From a virus, in the IMG/VR virus record IMGVR_UViG_3300032174_000006, positions 1-62,842 of that record: a stretch of DNA of 62,842 nucleotides, one strand, 5' to 3'. Under the pieces are notes generated by a model. It did not search any database and was not told the origin of the DNA. It was given only the letters and a program-made list of their open reading frames with translations. This document shows positions 49,309 to 58,464 of this stretch, in pieces (the stretch's first letter is position 1; every line of letters starts with the position of its first letter). The position numbers and the translations under genes are program-made.

Positions 49309-50145
49309 TTAATTCGTCCGTGTTCCCGCTTGTCGATCCGCCCAAGACTTTGCCGCGTGCGCGACCCGGTCGCCGGAACCGTTGTCGCCGTCCAGACCCG
49401 CTTCCCAGGGTGCTTTGTCACGGCCGGCCTTCGGGCGCGCGACGAACGGGGAATTGGAGGTGCCTGCCGGGACGGTGTTCGGATTCGCGTATTGCGAGGC
49501 GAGTTCGGCGGTGACCTTCTCGCGTTCTTCTTTACGAATCGCCGCTTCGTGCGCCTCGCGGTCGGCTTTGGAGCGGGCTTCGCGCGCGGCCGGGACGCCG
49601 TATTTTTCCTGCCAGTGCTGTTCCACCGGCTTCCGCGCGGCGACGGCTTCCTTGCGGAGTTCGCGGAAGTTTAATGGCTTGTCCGGGAACAGTTGCCGAT
49701 GCTCGTAGGCGATATCCTGCGCCACCGCGATCGCGTCGCCTTCGCGCTCGGCGATGGAGACGATTTCGTCGCGGGTGAAGTAGCGATTCGGGTCGAAGTC
49801 GGCGGCACCGGGCTTCGGGGCAGCGGCGGCCGCGGCGGCGGTCCCGTCCGGTTTGTATCCCATTTCCTCGGCCACTTTGCGGAGGGATTCATCAGTCGAG
49901 GAGACGACCAGCGCGCGGAGGCGGGCGGCTTCGGCGGCGGCTTTCGTCGCCTCCTGCTGCGCTTTCGTGAGATTCGGCTGGGCGACTTTCTCGTACCAGT
50001 CGTCGGCTTTTTGCTTGTAATCCGCGATGGCGGCGGTCGCGCGGGCTTCCTGCGCCTCGAATACCTTCTGCGCGAGCGGCGTGTTCATCGTCGCGATGTC
50101 TTCTGCTGTGGCTCCCTGCGATGCGAGAAATTCAGCGTATGTCAT
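49309..50145 (-). CDS. Scaffolding protein (278 aa)
   Basis: Highly charged helical protein (Ala, Glu, Lys, Arg) with a coiled coil at 30-90, a Pro/Ala stretch near 105-115, and a final Gly/Asp-rich end. Directly before the capsid gene, as scaffolds are. No protease motif is seen in or near it, so capsid maturation may occur without cleavage or by the scaffold leaving intact. Confidence 0.78.
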   Translation of the reverse strand: MTYAEFLASQGATAEDIATMNTPLAQKVFEAQEARATAAIADYKQKADDWYEKVAQPNLTKAQQEATKAAAEAARLRALVVSSTDESLRKVAEEMGYKPDGTAAAAAAAPKPGAADFDPNRYFTRDEIVSIAEREGDAIAVAQDIAYEHRQLFPDKPLNFRELRKEAVAARKPVEQHWQEKYGVPAAREARSKADREAHEAAIRKEEREKVTAELASQYANPNTVPAGTSNSPFVARPKAGRDKAPWEAGLDGDNGSGDRVAHAAKSWADRQAGTRTN

Positions 50146-50155
50146 ATTTTACTCC

Positions 50156-50461
50156 TCATGCTCCGACTGGCGGAGCGGCCGGTTCGGATGGTTCCGCGTG
50201 CTGCATCACGGCCGGCATTACCTCTCCCCGTATCAATTCGTTGATCTTCGCCACCGCTGCGCTCGCGCCTGGGTAAGTCTTCGCGATCGCGCGGAGTCCC
50301 TGCACCACCTCCAGCATCATCTTCGTCCCCTGTTCCACGGCTGGCGAAGGCGTCGCAGGCGCGGGGGAAGCGGAGACAGGAGAACTCGGCGTCTGCTGTT
50401 GGGCAGAGGAGTCGTCTCCGGTCGAGGGAGGCGGGGGAAGCGAAGGTGCTGGGGATGCCAT
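50156..50461 (-). CDS. Pro/Ser-rich virion-module protein (101 aa)
   Basis: Low-complexity first half (SPAPSLPPPPSTGDDSSAQQQ) and a helical second half. It ends ten bases before the scaffold gene. May be an assembly partner. Function unknown. Confidence 0.62.
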   Translation of the reverse strand: MASPAPSLPPPPSTGDDSSAQQQTPSSPVSASPAPATPSPAVEQGTKMMLEVVQGLRAIAKTYPGASAAVAKINELIRGEVMPAVMQHAEPSEPAAPPVGA

Positions 50462-50464
50462 TCA

Positions 50465-50632
50465 TCAAACTTTCTTGTGCGCCTGTTTGGAGGCTTTTTT
50501 CATGGTGCCGTGGGTCATGTTCTCGGAGCGGAAGTCCCCGGCGAGGGAGAGTTTGCGCTTGCCGCCGCCGAGCTTCGCGAGGTTGCCGACGAACCCGCCG
50601 TGTTTCGCTTTCGACTTGCCGTATCCTGCCAT
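50465..50632 (-). CDS. Small basic protein (55 aa)
   Basis: AGGAG seven bases before ATG 50632 fixes the start. Gly/Lys-rich (AGYGKSKAKHGGFVGNLAKL, ending KKASKQAHKKV). Similar small basic proteins sit near portal or capsid genes in other phages. Its leader back to the 14-aa gene is 189 bases with no other gene. Confidence 0.68.
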   Translation of the reverse strand: MAGYGKSKAKHGGFVGNLAKLGGGKRKLSLAGDFRSENMTHGTMKKASKQAHKKV

Positions 50633-50821
50633 CGGGTACTCCTTTACGTTGCGGCTTGGGATGATTCTGTTCAGTGGCATTGCAATCTCATCGCGTGGTG
50701 CGGAATGGAAAGGGGAGCGATGGATCGCGCCAGTCGCCGCCCCCTCTCCGGTCAGATCCCTACTCGGGAGACGCCGCGATCTCGGATTAGGAGCGCGGAA
50801 TCGTTTCCGGGTGGGTAGCGG
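50633..50821 (-). other. Leader between micro-ORF and capsid operon
   Basis: 189 bases that I cannot assign to a gene on either strand. On the minus strand it is GC-rich with short inverted segments but no single strong hairpin. It follows the terminator-micro-ORF pair and may be a long 5' leader of the head genes. Confidence 0.4.
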
Positions 50822-50866
50822 CTACTTCTTGTGTTTCTTGCGGCGGTTCATCACGTCGTTCTTCAT
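50822..50866 (-). CDS. 14-aa basic micro-ORF
   Basis: AAGGAGG lies at ideal distance before ATG 50866, and the reading is MKNDVMNRRKKHKK then stop. It lies directly after the terminator: the terminator's T-tract runs into its ribosome site. It could be a tiny DNA- or RNA-binding peptide or a leader peptide controlling the head genes. Confidence 0.45.
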   Translation of the reverse strand: MKNDVMNRRKKHKK

Positions 50867-50887
50867 GATCGTTATCCTCCTTGTAAA

Positions 50888-50920
50888 ATAAAAAAGCCCG
50901 CGACGGTGAAGTCACGGGCC
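50888..50920 (-). terminator. Rho-independent terminator between portal and head genes
   Basis: On the minus strand CCCGTGAC pairs with GTCGCGGG (one G-T pair, plus a closing G-C) and is followed by seven T and an ATTTT. It lies after the portal and the 70-aa gene and before the head genes. Partial read-through would lower head gene expression from upstream; a second promoter could raise it. Confidence 0.75.
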
Positions 50921-50992
50921 GATTGATATTCTCCACGAGGGAGAATCAAATGGAAACCCACGGTGAGAGTACGTTACGGCAGGGGAGTGCTG

Positions 50993-51205
50993 TCAAGTCT
51001 TATTTTGATTAAAGTTTACTTTTTGTTCTTCGCGGAATCGCAGAGTGGCAGGTCCGCCGCAGGCGATGTCGATGAAGAGGGTGCCGGTGACATGTTCGCG
51101 GCGGATTTGCGCGAGCGCGGCGAGGACGGATTCGTCGCCGAGGTCGAGGGAGAAGTGGCGTTCGCGGATCACGCGGGTGTTTTCGGCGGTGATGGTGGAA
51201 GTCAT
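50993..51205 (-). CDS. Small hypothetical protein, portal neighbour (70 aa)
   Basis: Its ATG overlaps the portal stop by one base. Mixed alpha/beta (ENTRVIRERHFSLDLGDESV, then GTLFIDIACGGPATLRF). It has no recognised domain. Last gene before the terminator. Confidence 0.68.
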   Translation of the reverse strand: MTSTITAENTRVIRERHFSLDLGDESVLAALAQIRREHVTGTLFIDIACGGPATLRFREEQKVNFNQNKT

Positions 51206-53301
51206 TATTTTGACGTACTAATAGTTGATCTGGCTCCAGAGTCCTTGGACTGTATAGAAGGGGGCGCATTAAATGTCGGCGGCCGACCTTCCGGCGCGGC
51301 ACCGTTCGGCTTCGGTGCGCCGGGCGGGGGAGCGCCAGCACCGCCGCCGCCGGGAGGAGTCAGCCCGAGAGACGCGGCGAGCGCCTGCCCTTTCGCGGCG
51401 AGTTCCAGCTCCATCATTTTTTCGCGCTGGAAGCGTTCGATGCAATCGTTGCCTTCGATGGTGCCGTAATTCGGGACGCTGCACGCTTCGGCGATGGTTT
51501 GTGAGTCGATCATGATGCCGACTTTGCGGAGTTGGATCAGCAGGAGCCGCATCTGCATCTGCGTCAGCTCGTGGAGAGAATTCGGGAGGATAAAGAATTC
51601 AAGGTTGTCGGCGAACGTGCGCGCGCGTTTGATGCGGTCGGTCGGGGATGGACGTTCGGTGTCCTCGCCGGGCATATGCGACGGGATGAGGGACGAGGGG
51701 TCGTAGTCGAATACCTGTGGTGCCACGCCATCCGCGCCCACCCACTGCATGATGCGAGCCGTGGTGTAATACTGGCAGATGAGATATTTCACCATCACGC
51801 CGAGGTCGCGCATCGGCGGTTCCATGCTGCGAGACAAATCCTCGATGATCGGCCCGTTCGCTTCCATGATCTTTTCGAGTTCGTCCATCGAGCCGACGGC
51901 GCGCATCTTCGCGAGCGCCATCACGTCGGAGATGCCCATTTGATTGTCGAGGGTGCCTTCGAGGTATTGGATCATGGTCATGGACTCGGGCGTGACCTTC
52001 AGCGTTTCAGCGTCCACGGTCAGGGAAAATGGCTGGCCTTCGATTGCGGAGCCGTCGAAGCCAATGCGGTCGCCGGGCTTGTATGGGTCATAGCGGCGCG
52101 CTTCGGACATGTTCACTGCGTTGGAATCGTAGGCGAGGGAAGGATTCAACTGTTGGCCGATTTTGTCCATGTTGCCGCGCGCGATTTTGTTGATGGAATA
52201 TTGGATTTCGTGACCGTCGTGGACGAGAGAGAAACCAAGCGGCTCCCACGGCCAGGAGTCCATTGTGAAGCTGACGGCTGGGACCATACCGTGCCAGTCG
52301 AAGGATGGGCCGTCGTAGGTGATGACTTGGTCGGAGGAGATGATGAGGCGGCGGTAGGGATACAGGCGCGCGTCGGTTTCGTTCGCTTTGCGGTAGATGG
52401 GAGTGCCGGAGCGCGGGTCTTCTCCGACGCGGATGTCTTGGCCGTAGAAGGGGACTTCGTAGGACCAGGAGGAGCCGGGCTCGCCCATCACAATCGGACG
52501 GTCGGTCTTGTTGATAGTGAGGTCGATGATGTAAGCGTAGCGGATTGGGACGAGGAGATCCGTCATCGCTTCGGTGGAGGAGCCACGTTGCGGCTTGCCG
52601 AAGATGCGCTGGAGAAGATTGCCGGAGGATGCTTTTCGCACGCCGTCGTTGGCGTACCAGTAGCGGGAGGTGGAAGGGTTCAGCTTCGACTGGTACAGAG
52701 GAAACATAGCGTGGGCCATATACACGGGCATCTCTTCGAGGATGGTAACAACGTAAGCCTGCTGCCAGTCGCCGGTAGCGGGGAGTTGGAACGGGAGAAC
52801 GCAGGGAGCGCCATAAGTAAATAGTTTAATATCTCCGCGTCCGGTCCCACCCATATCGCGACGGTAGACGGGTCGTACCCATCCACGTCCTGTCGCTGCG
52901 GCATACTGTAGCGCCTCCTTTATCGACGTGTCCGCGAACTGTTTGAGATACCACGCGCGGGTGACTTTGTTCATCATCGCGGCTTGGTCTTTGTAGGTAT
53001 TGTTCTCGGAGTGGTATCCCCAGAATGGACGGAGCTTCGACATCGCGCCGACGACTTCGCGGACGTTGCGCTTGAGGCGATTGGTGGAAACTTTCGAGCG
53101 GTATTCGGCGGAGGAGGGGTAGGACGGGTCCTGCCCGGCGAGGATATCAAGGGCCCGATTCCAATCTTTGAAGCCGCGTTGGGATTTGATCCACGCGAGA
53201 CCTTCCTGCGTGCATTCGTTCATCCAGCCGAGACGACGGTCCTCGGAGACCGCGGCGGGAGGGGCCTGCCATTCTTTGTAGAGTTTGTCGTCAGTTGCCA
53301 T
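51205..53301 (-). CDS. Portal protein (698 aa)
   Basis: From ATG 53301 the protein begins MATDDKLYKEWQAPP. It has the helical/beta composition of P22-like portals, including the DNA-facing helix region and a C-terminal Pro/Gly/Ala-rich tail (residues 655-690). Length fits portals of podovirus-like phages. Order terminase-portal-scaffold-capsid supports it. The first 11 bases overlap the HNH gene, which therefore carries the portal ribosome site (GGAAG). Confidence 0.85.
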   Translation of the reverse strand: MATDDKLYKEWQAPPAAVSEDRRLGWMNECTQEGLAWIKSQRGFKDWNRALDILAGQDPSYPSSAEYRSKVSTNRLKRNVREVVGAMSKLRPFWGYHSENNTYKDQAAMMNKVTRAWYLKQFADTSIKEALQYAAATGRGWVRPVYRRDMGGTGRGDIKLFTYGAPCVLPFQLPATGDWQQAYVVTILEEMPVYMAHAMFPLYQSKLNPSTSRYWYANDGVRKASSGNLLQRIFGKPQRGSSTEAMTDLLVPIRYAYIIDLTINKTDRPIVMGEPGSSWSYEVPFYGQDIRVGEDPRSGTPIYRKANETDARLYPYRRLIISSDQVITYDGPSFDWHGMVPAVSFTMDSWPWEPLGFSLVHDGHEIQYSINKIARGNMDKIGQQLNPSLAYDSNAVNMSEARRYDPYKPGDRIGFDGSAIEGQPFSLTVDAETLKVTPESMTMIQYLEGTLDNQMGISDVMALAKMRAVGSMDELEKIMEANGPIIEDLSRSMEPPMRDLGVMVKYLICQYYTTARIMQWVGADGVAPQVFDYDPSSLIPSHMPGEDTERPSPTDRIKRARTFADNLEFFILPNSLHELTQMQMRLLLIQLRKVGIMIDSQTIAEACSVPNYGTIEGNDCIERFQREKMMELELAAKGQALAASLGLTPPGGGGAGAPPPGAPKPNGAAPEGRPPTFNAPPSIQSKDSGARSTISTSK

Positions 53302-53851
53302 AAGACTTCCAAGAACGATGCGTACGTACCGCACTGACAGTTTGCTCAGAAATATTCAGTCTTCGAGCTAAGACTAAATTCGATTCGTTGGATACCCTAA
53401 TCATCGTAGCATTTTCCATTGTCAGTTTAGACCGGATTCCCCGATGTGCATTCATCGCAGGAGTAACGATCTCTAAGTGACTGGGATTTATACATGCCCG
53501 ATTTCGGCAAAGATGATCTAAGGGAAATCCTTTCGGAATAGGCCCAAAAGTAAGCTCAAAGGCCACGCGATGAGCTAACCGTACATTGGAAAGTCGTATG
53601 TTACAGATTCCGTATCCGGCGTGATTTAGGCAGCCAGTCCATTCCATACAATCTGGCCATCCCGACAAAGGAATCGGCCGCGTACGCGACCAGAAGCGGG
53701 TAAAACTTCTAAGAGGATGATGTCCATTTCCATGACTAGGCAAATAATAAACAGGCTGCCCCCTAACGTGGCCTAGCTTGCTATTTGTGTGCTTTGCTAT
53801 GGGAGCTTGTCCCCCACATCCGCACTGACACAGTCCGCTTTTATTGGACAA
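53291..53851 (-). CDS. HNH homing endonuclease before portal (186 aa)
   Basis: Residues 5-40 have a CQCGCGG zinc-like start and a His-rich stretch. The core is CMEWTGCLNHAGYG, HRVAFELTFGPIP, LDHLCRNRACINPSHLEIV, N-x3-RG. A C-terminal helix-turn-helix (NESNLVLARRLNISEQTVSA) follows. AT-rich relative to terminase and portal. It lies between the 156-aa gene and the portal and overlaps the portal start. Confidence 0.88.
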   Translation of the reverse strand: MSNKSGLCQCGCGGQAPIAKHTNSKLGHVRGQPVYYLPSHGNGHHPLRSFTRFWSRTRPIPLSGWPDCMEWTGCLNHAGYGICNIRLSNVRLAHRVAFELTFGPIPKGFPLDHLCRNRACINPSHLEIVTPAMNAHRGIRSKLTMENATMIRVSNESNLVLARRLNISEQTVSAVRTHRSWKSYGN

Positions 53852-53860
53852 GGATTTTCC

Positions 53861-54331
53861 TCAAAAATTAACCCGATCTAAACTCACCCGTTCGTCATTC
53901 GTGCGGCGATTCTTCGGAGTGTCGTTTTCGCGCGAGTGGAGGTACATGGTCCGTTCCATGAAGCGTTGGCGATGACGGTCGCGTTTCTGTTCCTGAAGCT
54001 GAAGATACGCTTCGATGAAGTCGCGCTCGTAGGGAGTAGTAGAATCGCTCACCATTCGCTGACGCAGACGGTCGGTGATCTCGCGTTGCTTGCGGCCGAG
54101 GATCGCGTCGTCATGCAGGATTTCTTCCTCGCACGCGCGGCGTTCTTGTTCGATCAGGGTGAATTGCAGCTTATCAATCTCCCCGAGTGTGCGCGCGGCC
54201 TCGCGTGTGTAGCCGGATGGCGTGGGGAAATCGGAATACGGCGAGAGCATAAGGAATCCGGGCGGGTGAGCAGGGTCACGATGGTTGCGGAAATATATCA
54301 CCGCTTCGAGCGAGCCGAGGTATCCGTTCAT
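53861..54331 (-). CDS. Helical hypothetical protein (156 aa)
   Basis: Between terminase and the HNH gene. A beta start (AVIYFRNHRDPAHPPGF) and a long helical stretch rich in Glu, Arg and Gln (KLQFTLIEQERRACEEEILH). Perhaps a packaging accessory. Function unknown. Confidence 0.65.
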   Translation of the reverse strand: MNGYLGSLEAVIYFRNHRDPAHPPGFLMLSPYSDFPTPSGYTREAARTLGEIDKLQFTLIEQERRACEEEILHDDAILGRKQREITDRLRQRMVSDSTTPYERDFIEAYLQLQEQKRDRHRQRFMERTMYLHSRENDTPKNRRTNDERVSLDRVNF

Positions 54332-54347
54332 GCGGGGAAGTATGCGC

Positions 54348-56600
54348 TCAGTAGGAATGTTTTCGCAAGTCGGAAGTGTTGCCGTAGATGACGTCTTGGA
54401 TGGTGAGGACGCGCGAATCTCCTTCGCGGGAGGATATTACAGGTCCGGCGTACGGGGCGATGTCCACCGGGCGGAGGTAGGAGGAATCGTCGATGGAACG
54501 TTTCTGGGAGCGTTCGGCGAGGACGTCCATGTCGTGCGGGCAGAAGGTGGCCATCGCGCCAGCGAAGATGCGGTCGTCGTGGGAATCCTCGGAATGTTCA
54601 AGGCGTTCTTTACCTTTCGCCGTGTAATGCACCTCAAATTCCTTCATTTCCTCGATCAGCCAGGGGGAATTGATCTCCGCCCAGCCGTTCTGCGCGGATT
54701 GCACGAACGCGCCGGTGAGGATCGGGCGGGACCAGCCCCAAGTGAACCATCCGAGTTTGCCGCCCCGGCCGCGACGGTGGCGGGCGATGTCGGAGGGCTT
54801 ACCGTCGTAGCGGGTCATTTTGTGGAAGCAGCGGACGGGATATCCCATGCGGATCATTTGGAGCTGGCAGGTGTCGCCGACCGCGTCCACTTGTTCGATG
54901 GAGCAGTAGGGCATGGGATATTTTGTCGTCTCGGGGGACATGTGCTTCGCGTAGTAGGCACCGATGCAGGCGCCGAATGCGTAAGCCTCAGTGTGAGATA
55001 CAAATGGTGAGGTGAACTCCGCCGCTTGGAAATCAGGTTGCTGGGACTTGCCGAGCCCCCAGACGGAGATGCAGGTGGAATCGAGACCTTTGCCCGCGGA
55101 GGTGTCGATGCCAATGGAATATAAAATGTTCGGTGCAGGCGGATGGAAAACGATCAGCTTGCCGATCGCGTCGTCCATCACGGTTTCGCGGAGAGGAGAG
55201 GCGAAGCGGAGGGGGATCAATTCCCATTTGTATGTTTCACCTTTGGGGGACGTGAGGCGGACCGGGATGCGGGTCGCGGAGTAGTCGATGTCTTCGGAGG
55301 GCGGCTCGTGTGCGTCTTCGATGGATTGGCCGGTGAGACCGTAGATAGAGTAGTCGCGCTTCCGCCGATCATCAATTGCCTTAATCGTAGGGTGCCCAAA
55401 TACGGATTCAATCGAATGCTGGAGTGCTTCGTCATCGTCGCCAGCCATTTCTTGGAGAAATGAGGACTCGTTCCCTTTTTCCTTCGCTTCGTCATGGTTG
55501 ATCTCCCAGTACCATTGTTGGGAAAGCGGCATACGCCACAACGCGCCATGTTGGATACCCCGGCGGTCTTGCTCGTCGAGGAGGTGTTTCTGGAGGAGCG
55601 GTTGCGAGCGGACGTACAACTCAGCTTTGGCGATATGTAATCGTGTGTCGGCGTTCGGCACCCATTCATCAGGGATCGGGCGGATGGCGAGCCACGCAGG
55701 CTTCGGGTAGATGTCCACGCCGCAGAACCACGGGAGGAACATCGGGAACATGCGGGAGCGGGGCCAATGCGCCTTACTATAATACCAAGTTTCCGCCCAC
55801 CAGCCTTTGTTGCCGCGGCCCGTACTTTCGAGGATTCCGAGCACGTTGGTCGATGCGTGGACGGCTTTCCATAATCCCTCGTCGATCAGCATCACGGAGG
55901 ATTCGCCGTAGAGTGCGACTTCGCTGAGATGGTAAATCGTCGGAGTGGATCCAGTGGCGATGCCGAATTTCTGCGAGCCGTGTTGGAAGCTAACGCCGGA
56001 AGCCATGTGGCCGAATAGCATTTTCCCGCGATCGGATTCCACACGTGAGGTGTGCTGGGGGCGCAGCCATACGGGGAGCATGTCGTAACAGAGAAGGAGC
56101 ATCTTCGACATTTCGCTGGTCTTCGTCTGGTCCGCGCTGCCGATGACGGAGGCGACGCCGTAGCTGAATATCGTGCGGTGGGCGATCAGGAGTTCGGTGA
56201 AGATAGAGATGCCGAGTTGGCGGGCTTTCAGCGCGATGATCTCGATAGCCGCGTTGCGGGATTCGAGGTCGCAGATGATGTCGAAGTAGATGCGCTGCGG
56301 GACGCGGAATTTGAACCGTTGGATGACGCCTTCTTCGGTGCGCAGGAACGCATATCGCGTGAGGAAGTACGCTGCGTCGCAGAGGACGAGGATTTGTTCG
56401 TTGAGCATCCACGCGCGCTCGAAATCGTCGAGGTCTCTCGTCCCTACAGGCTGGCCCATGTCGCCGATGAGGTATTTGTTCCCGGCGAGGAGGCGTTTCT
56501 CGAAGGCTTCAACTTCGGCTGTCGTATGGTACTCAAGGCGGAAATTAAATTCTTTCTCCGCGAGGACGATCCGCTCTTGGACCTTACTTTCCGCGTACAT
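54348..56600 (-). CDS. Large terminase subunit (750 aa)
   Basis: ATPase Walker A-like LKARQLGISI (124-133) and a HLSEVALYG block (Walker B with catalytic Glu) lie in the first half. The nuclease half has IGIDTSAGKGLDSTCISVWG and SHDDRIFAGAMA, giving the metal-binding acidic residues. Longer than most, with an extra 100-residue N-terminal extension. It packs DNA into the prohead through the portal. Overlaps the start of the gene upstream by one base. Confidence 0.92.
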   Translation of the reverse strand: MYAESKVQERIVLAEKEFNFRLEYHTTAEVEAFEKRLLAGNKYLIGDMGQPVGTRDLDDFERAWMLNEQILVLCDAAYFLTRYAFLRTEEGVIQRFKFRVPQRIYFDIICDLESRNAAIEIIALKARQLGISIFTELLIAHRTIFSYGVASVIGSADQTKTSEMSKMLLLCYDMLPVWLRPQHTSRVESDRGKMLFGHMASGVSFQHGSQKFGIATGSTPTIYHLSEVALYGESSVMLIDEGLWKAVHASTNVLGILESTGRGNKGWWAETWYYSKAHWPRSRMFPMFLPWFCGVDIYPKPAWLAIRPIPDEWVPNADTRLHIAKAELYVRSQPLLQKHLLDEQDRRGIQHGALWRMPLSQQWYWEINHDEAKEKGNESSFLQEMAGDDDEALQHSIESVFGHPTIKAIDDRRKRDYSIYGLTGQSIEDAHEPPSEDIDYSATRIPVRLTSPKGETYKWELIPLRFASPLRETVMDDAIGKLIVFHPPAPNILYSIGIDTSAGKGLDSTCISVWGLGKSQQPDFQAAEFTSPFVSHTEAYAFGACIGAYYAKHMSPETTKYPMPYCSIEQVDAVGDTCQLQMIRMGYPVRCFHKMTRYDGKPSDIARHRRGRGGKLGWFTWGWSRPILTGAFVQSAQNGWAEINSPWLIEEMKEFEVHYTAKGKERLEHSEDSHDDRIFAGAMATFCPHDMDVLAERSQKRSIDDSSYLRPVDIAPYAGPVISSREGDSRVLTIQDVIYGNTSDLRKHSY

Positions 56601-57328
56601 CAGACTTCTTCCTCATCCCCGTCGAAATCATCTTCTCGCGTGACCGGGACCGGGATTGCGTCTTCGTAGGGCATGCGGCCGGGGAGATTCGATGGCGTGG
56701 CGGGCGGCAGCGCGCGGGCGTCGTTGAAACGGTCCACGAGGCGGCGGATGGTCGCCTCCGGCGGCGGCGCGGGGAGTGCGACTGCGGTGGACTGGGAATT
56801 CGATGCCGCAGTCGCGGACGCGTTGACGATGACCTGCGAGCCGCGCGGCGTGGGGAGGAATCCCACCGCTTTGTGGAGGAGCGTGCGGTCCTCGATGCCT
56901 TCGTCGGTGAGGGCCATCTCTACCGTCTTCTCCACGACGAGCGGATGCGCGGCGGAGGCGATAGCGACGGAACGCTGGCGGGAGACGCGTCCGATAGTCT
57001 GGACGATCGTATCGAGCACGTCGTTCGTGGAGAGTTTTAGGGAGAGGCAATATCCCTCGATTGGCACGAGATCGCGCTGGTCGTGTGGGAGGGAGTAGTA
57101 GAGATCGACAAGCCAGCGGGCGAATTCTGGTGGGGAGCATTTGAGATAGTAGAATGGGGAGACTGGGAGGTTACGTTTGCGCAGGGATTTCGCGATCATG
57201 CGGAGCTGCGGGGTGATAGGAGCCGTCATGCGGAGGTCGTCGCGGGTGATTTTTAATGTCTCGAACGCGAGCGCGCGGCGGATGCGGGAATCGTCCTTTT
57301 TGATCGGAGCGATGGCGGTATCTGTCAC
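56600..57328 (-). CDS. Putative small terminase subunit (242 aa)
   Basis: Directly upstream of the large subunit. Residues 15-45 and 80-150 are helical with several HTH-like turns (SLKLSTNDVLDTIVQTIGRV). The C-terminus has Pro-rich and acidic stretches (EDDFDGDEEEV). Assigned by position and composition; no signature motif is available. Confidence 0.6.
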   Translation of the reverse strand: MTDTAIAPIKKDDSRIRRALAFETLKITRDDLRMTAPITPQLRMIAKSLRKRNLPVSPFYYLKCSPPEFARWLVDLYYSLPHDQRDLVPIEGYCLSLKLSTNDVLDTIVQTIGRVSRQRSVAIASAAHPLVVEKTVEMALTDEGIEDRTLLHKAVGFLPTPRGSQVIVNASATAASNSQSTAVALPAPPPEATIRRLVDRFNDARALPPATPSNLPGRMPYEDAIPVPVTREDDFDGDEEEV

Positions 57329-57570
57329 GTTGCGTCCTCCGGGATCTGGCCGAACTCCCTCGCTTCTTCTTCCTTCTGCCAGCGGGAGTTCGCTTCGGCG
57401 ACGTCGAAGGAACCGAATTCGGTGGCGCGGGGGAGGCGTTTCACATTCTCACGGTTAAATCGTGCGCGGGCGATTTCCGCGAGTTCTTGCTGCGCGTCGG
57501 CGATTCTCTCTAATGCTCTCGCGGATCGGCGGAGGAACACCAGCGTGCGGATGGATTCAGTGAATTTCAT
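57325..57570 (-). CDS. Small coiled-coil protein (81 aa)
   Basis: AAGGAA precedes ATG 57570. Helical, Arg/Ala/Glu-rich (RSARALERIADAQQELAEIA). Overlaps the terminase-small gene by four bases. Might be an accessory of packaging. Function unknown. Confidence 0.62.
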   Translation of the reverse strand: MKFTESIRTLVFLRRSARALERIADAQQELAEIARARFNRENVKRLPRATEFGSFDVAEANSRWQKEEEAREFGQIPEDAT

Positions 57571-57806
57571 TGTGAGAATTCCTTGTGCAATTTCTCCACG
57601 TCGTCGCGGAGCTGCGGGATGCGCTCTTTTAGCGTGCGGATACGGATGCCCACGATGCGAGAGTTGATCTGACGATTCTCCCCGCGAAGCTCGTGGAATC
57701 GCTTCATCTCCCACAGCGCGTTCAGGCAGATTTCGGCGGACGCGGAGACGCGCATCGCGAGATCGGCCATCCGCCGCACGCTTACTACGCTTCGGTGGTT
57801 TTCCAT
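57567..57806 (-). CDS. Small coiled-coil protein (79 aa)
   Basis: AGAGGTG seven bases before ATG 57806. Mostly helical (RIRTLKERIPQLRDDVEKLH). It overlaps both neighbours, by four bases at its end and 22 at its start. Function unknown. Confidence 0.62.
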   Translation of the reverse strand: MENHRSVVSVRRMADLAMRVSASAEICLNALWEMKRFHELRGENRQINSRIVGIRIRTLKERIPQLRDDVEKLHKEFSQ

Positions 57807-58273
57807 GCGGCGCGCACCTCTTTTGTGACGTCGGTGATAGTTACCTCGCCTGATCCTAGATCCGGCTGCGGGGGATATTTCACGAGTTCGGTTTGCGTCG
57901 TGCCGTCCGGGCCGCGCACGGTCACGGGAAGCGGGAGTTCGTGGCGGAGGCGCTCGGCGTTCGGGGAGGTGATGTCGCGATGGATGTTCTGGCCGGATGC
58001 GACGGATTTATTCGACGCAATTTTCAATGGCGGCGCTTCCATCGGCGAATCCACATGCGGCTTCGAGGCGAGCGTGACGGACGATTCCCGCTGCATGGGA
58101 TTGTCGAGATGCAGGCGGAGGGTGAGGTCGTAGGAGATTTTCCCGTAGGCCATGTAGTGCGAGAGCAATCCCTCCGCATCCAACAATTTCTCGAAATCCT
58201 TGCGGATGATCTCGCGGAGTTCCATCCCGGAGAGCGCTTTCTGACCGATGATTTCATTTGCGGTGGGGCTCAT
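57785..58273 (-). CDS. Hypothetical protein (162 aa)
   Basis: ATG 58273 overlaps the stop of the zinc-ribbon gene. A helical N-terminus (ALSGMELREIIRKDFEKLLD) and a beta-rich C-terminal half (LPLPVTVRGPDGTTQTELV). No domain recognised. It lies early in late transcription. Confidence 0.68.
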   Translation of the reverse strand: MSPTANEIIGQKALSGMELREIIRKDFEKLLDAEGLLSHYMAYGKISYDLTLRLHLDNPMQRESSVTLASKPHVDSPMEAPPLKIASNKSVASGQNIHRDITSPNAERLRHELPLPVTVRGPDGTTQTELVKYPPQPDLGSGEVTITDVTKEVRAAWKTTEA

Positions 58274-58464
58274 GCTGCACCTCGTTTGATTTTTATTGCG
58301 GATGGGGGATTGCTGAGAAAGTGATTCAGATCATCCTCGCAGGAGTCACATAAATCGAGTTGGGTTCCGGCTACGGTGATGGTAATCCATCGAGTAGGAA
58401 GAGATCCGGATATGACATCCGCCGCTTTCCAGCAGCGATCGCAGGTTGCGATTTGCTTTTTCAT
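58270..58464 (-). CDS. Zinc-ribbon protein (64 aa)
   Basis: CDRC (residues 8-11) and CDSC (39-42) with a beta hairpin between (RWITITVAGTQLDLC) form a zinc ribbon. Such small late genes may bind host RNA polymerase or nucleic acids. It overlaps both flanking genes by four bases. Confidence 0.75.
   Translation of the reverse strand: MKKQIATCDRCWKAADVISGSLPTRWITITVAGTQLDLCDSCEDDLNHFLSNPPSAIKIKRGAA

Noticed and set aside
51532-52824. Long plus-strand ORF (430 codons) opposite the portal gene
   Set aside because: Antisense shadow with no recognisable domain or start signal; the portal frame is well supported.
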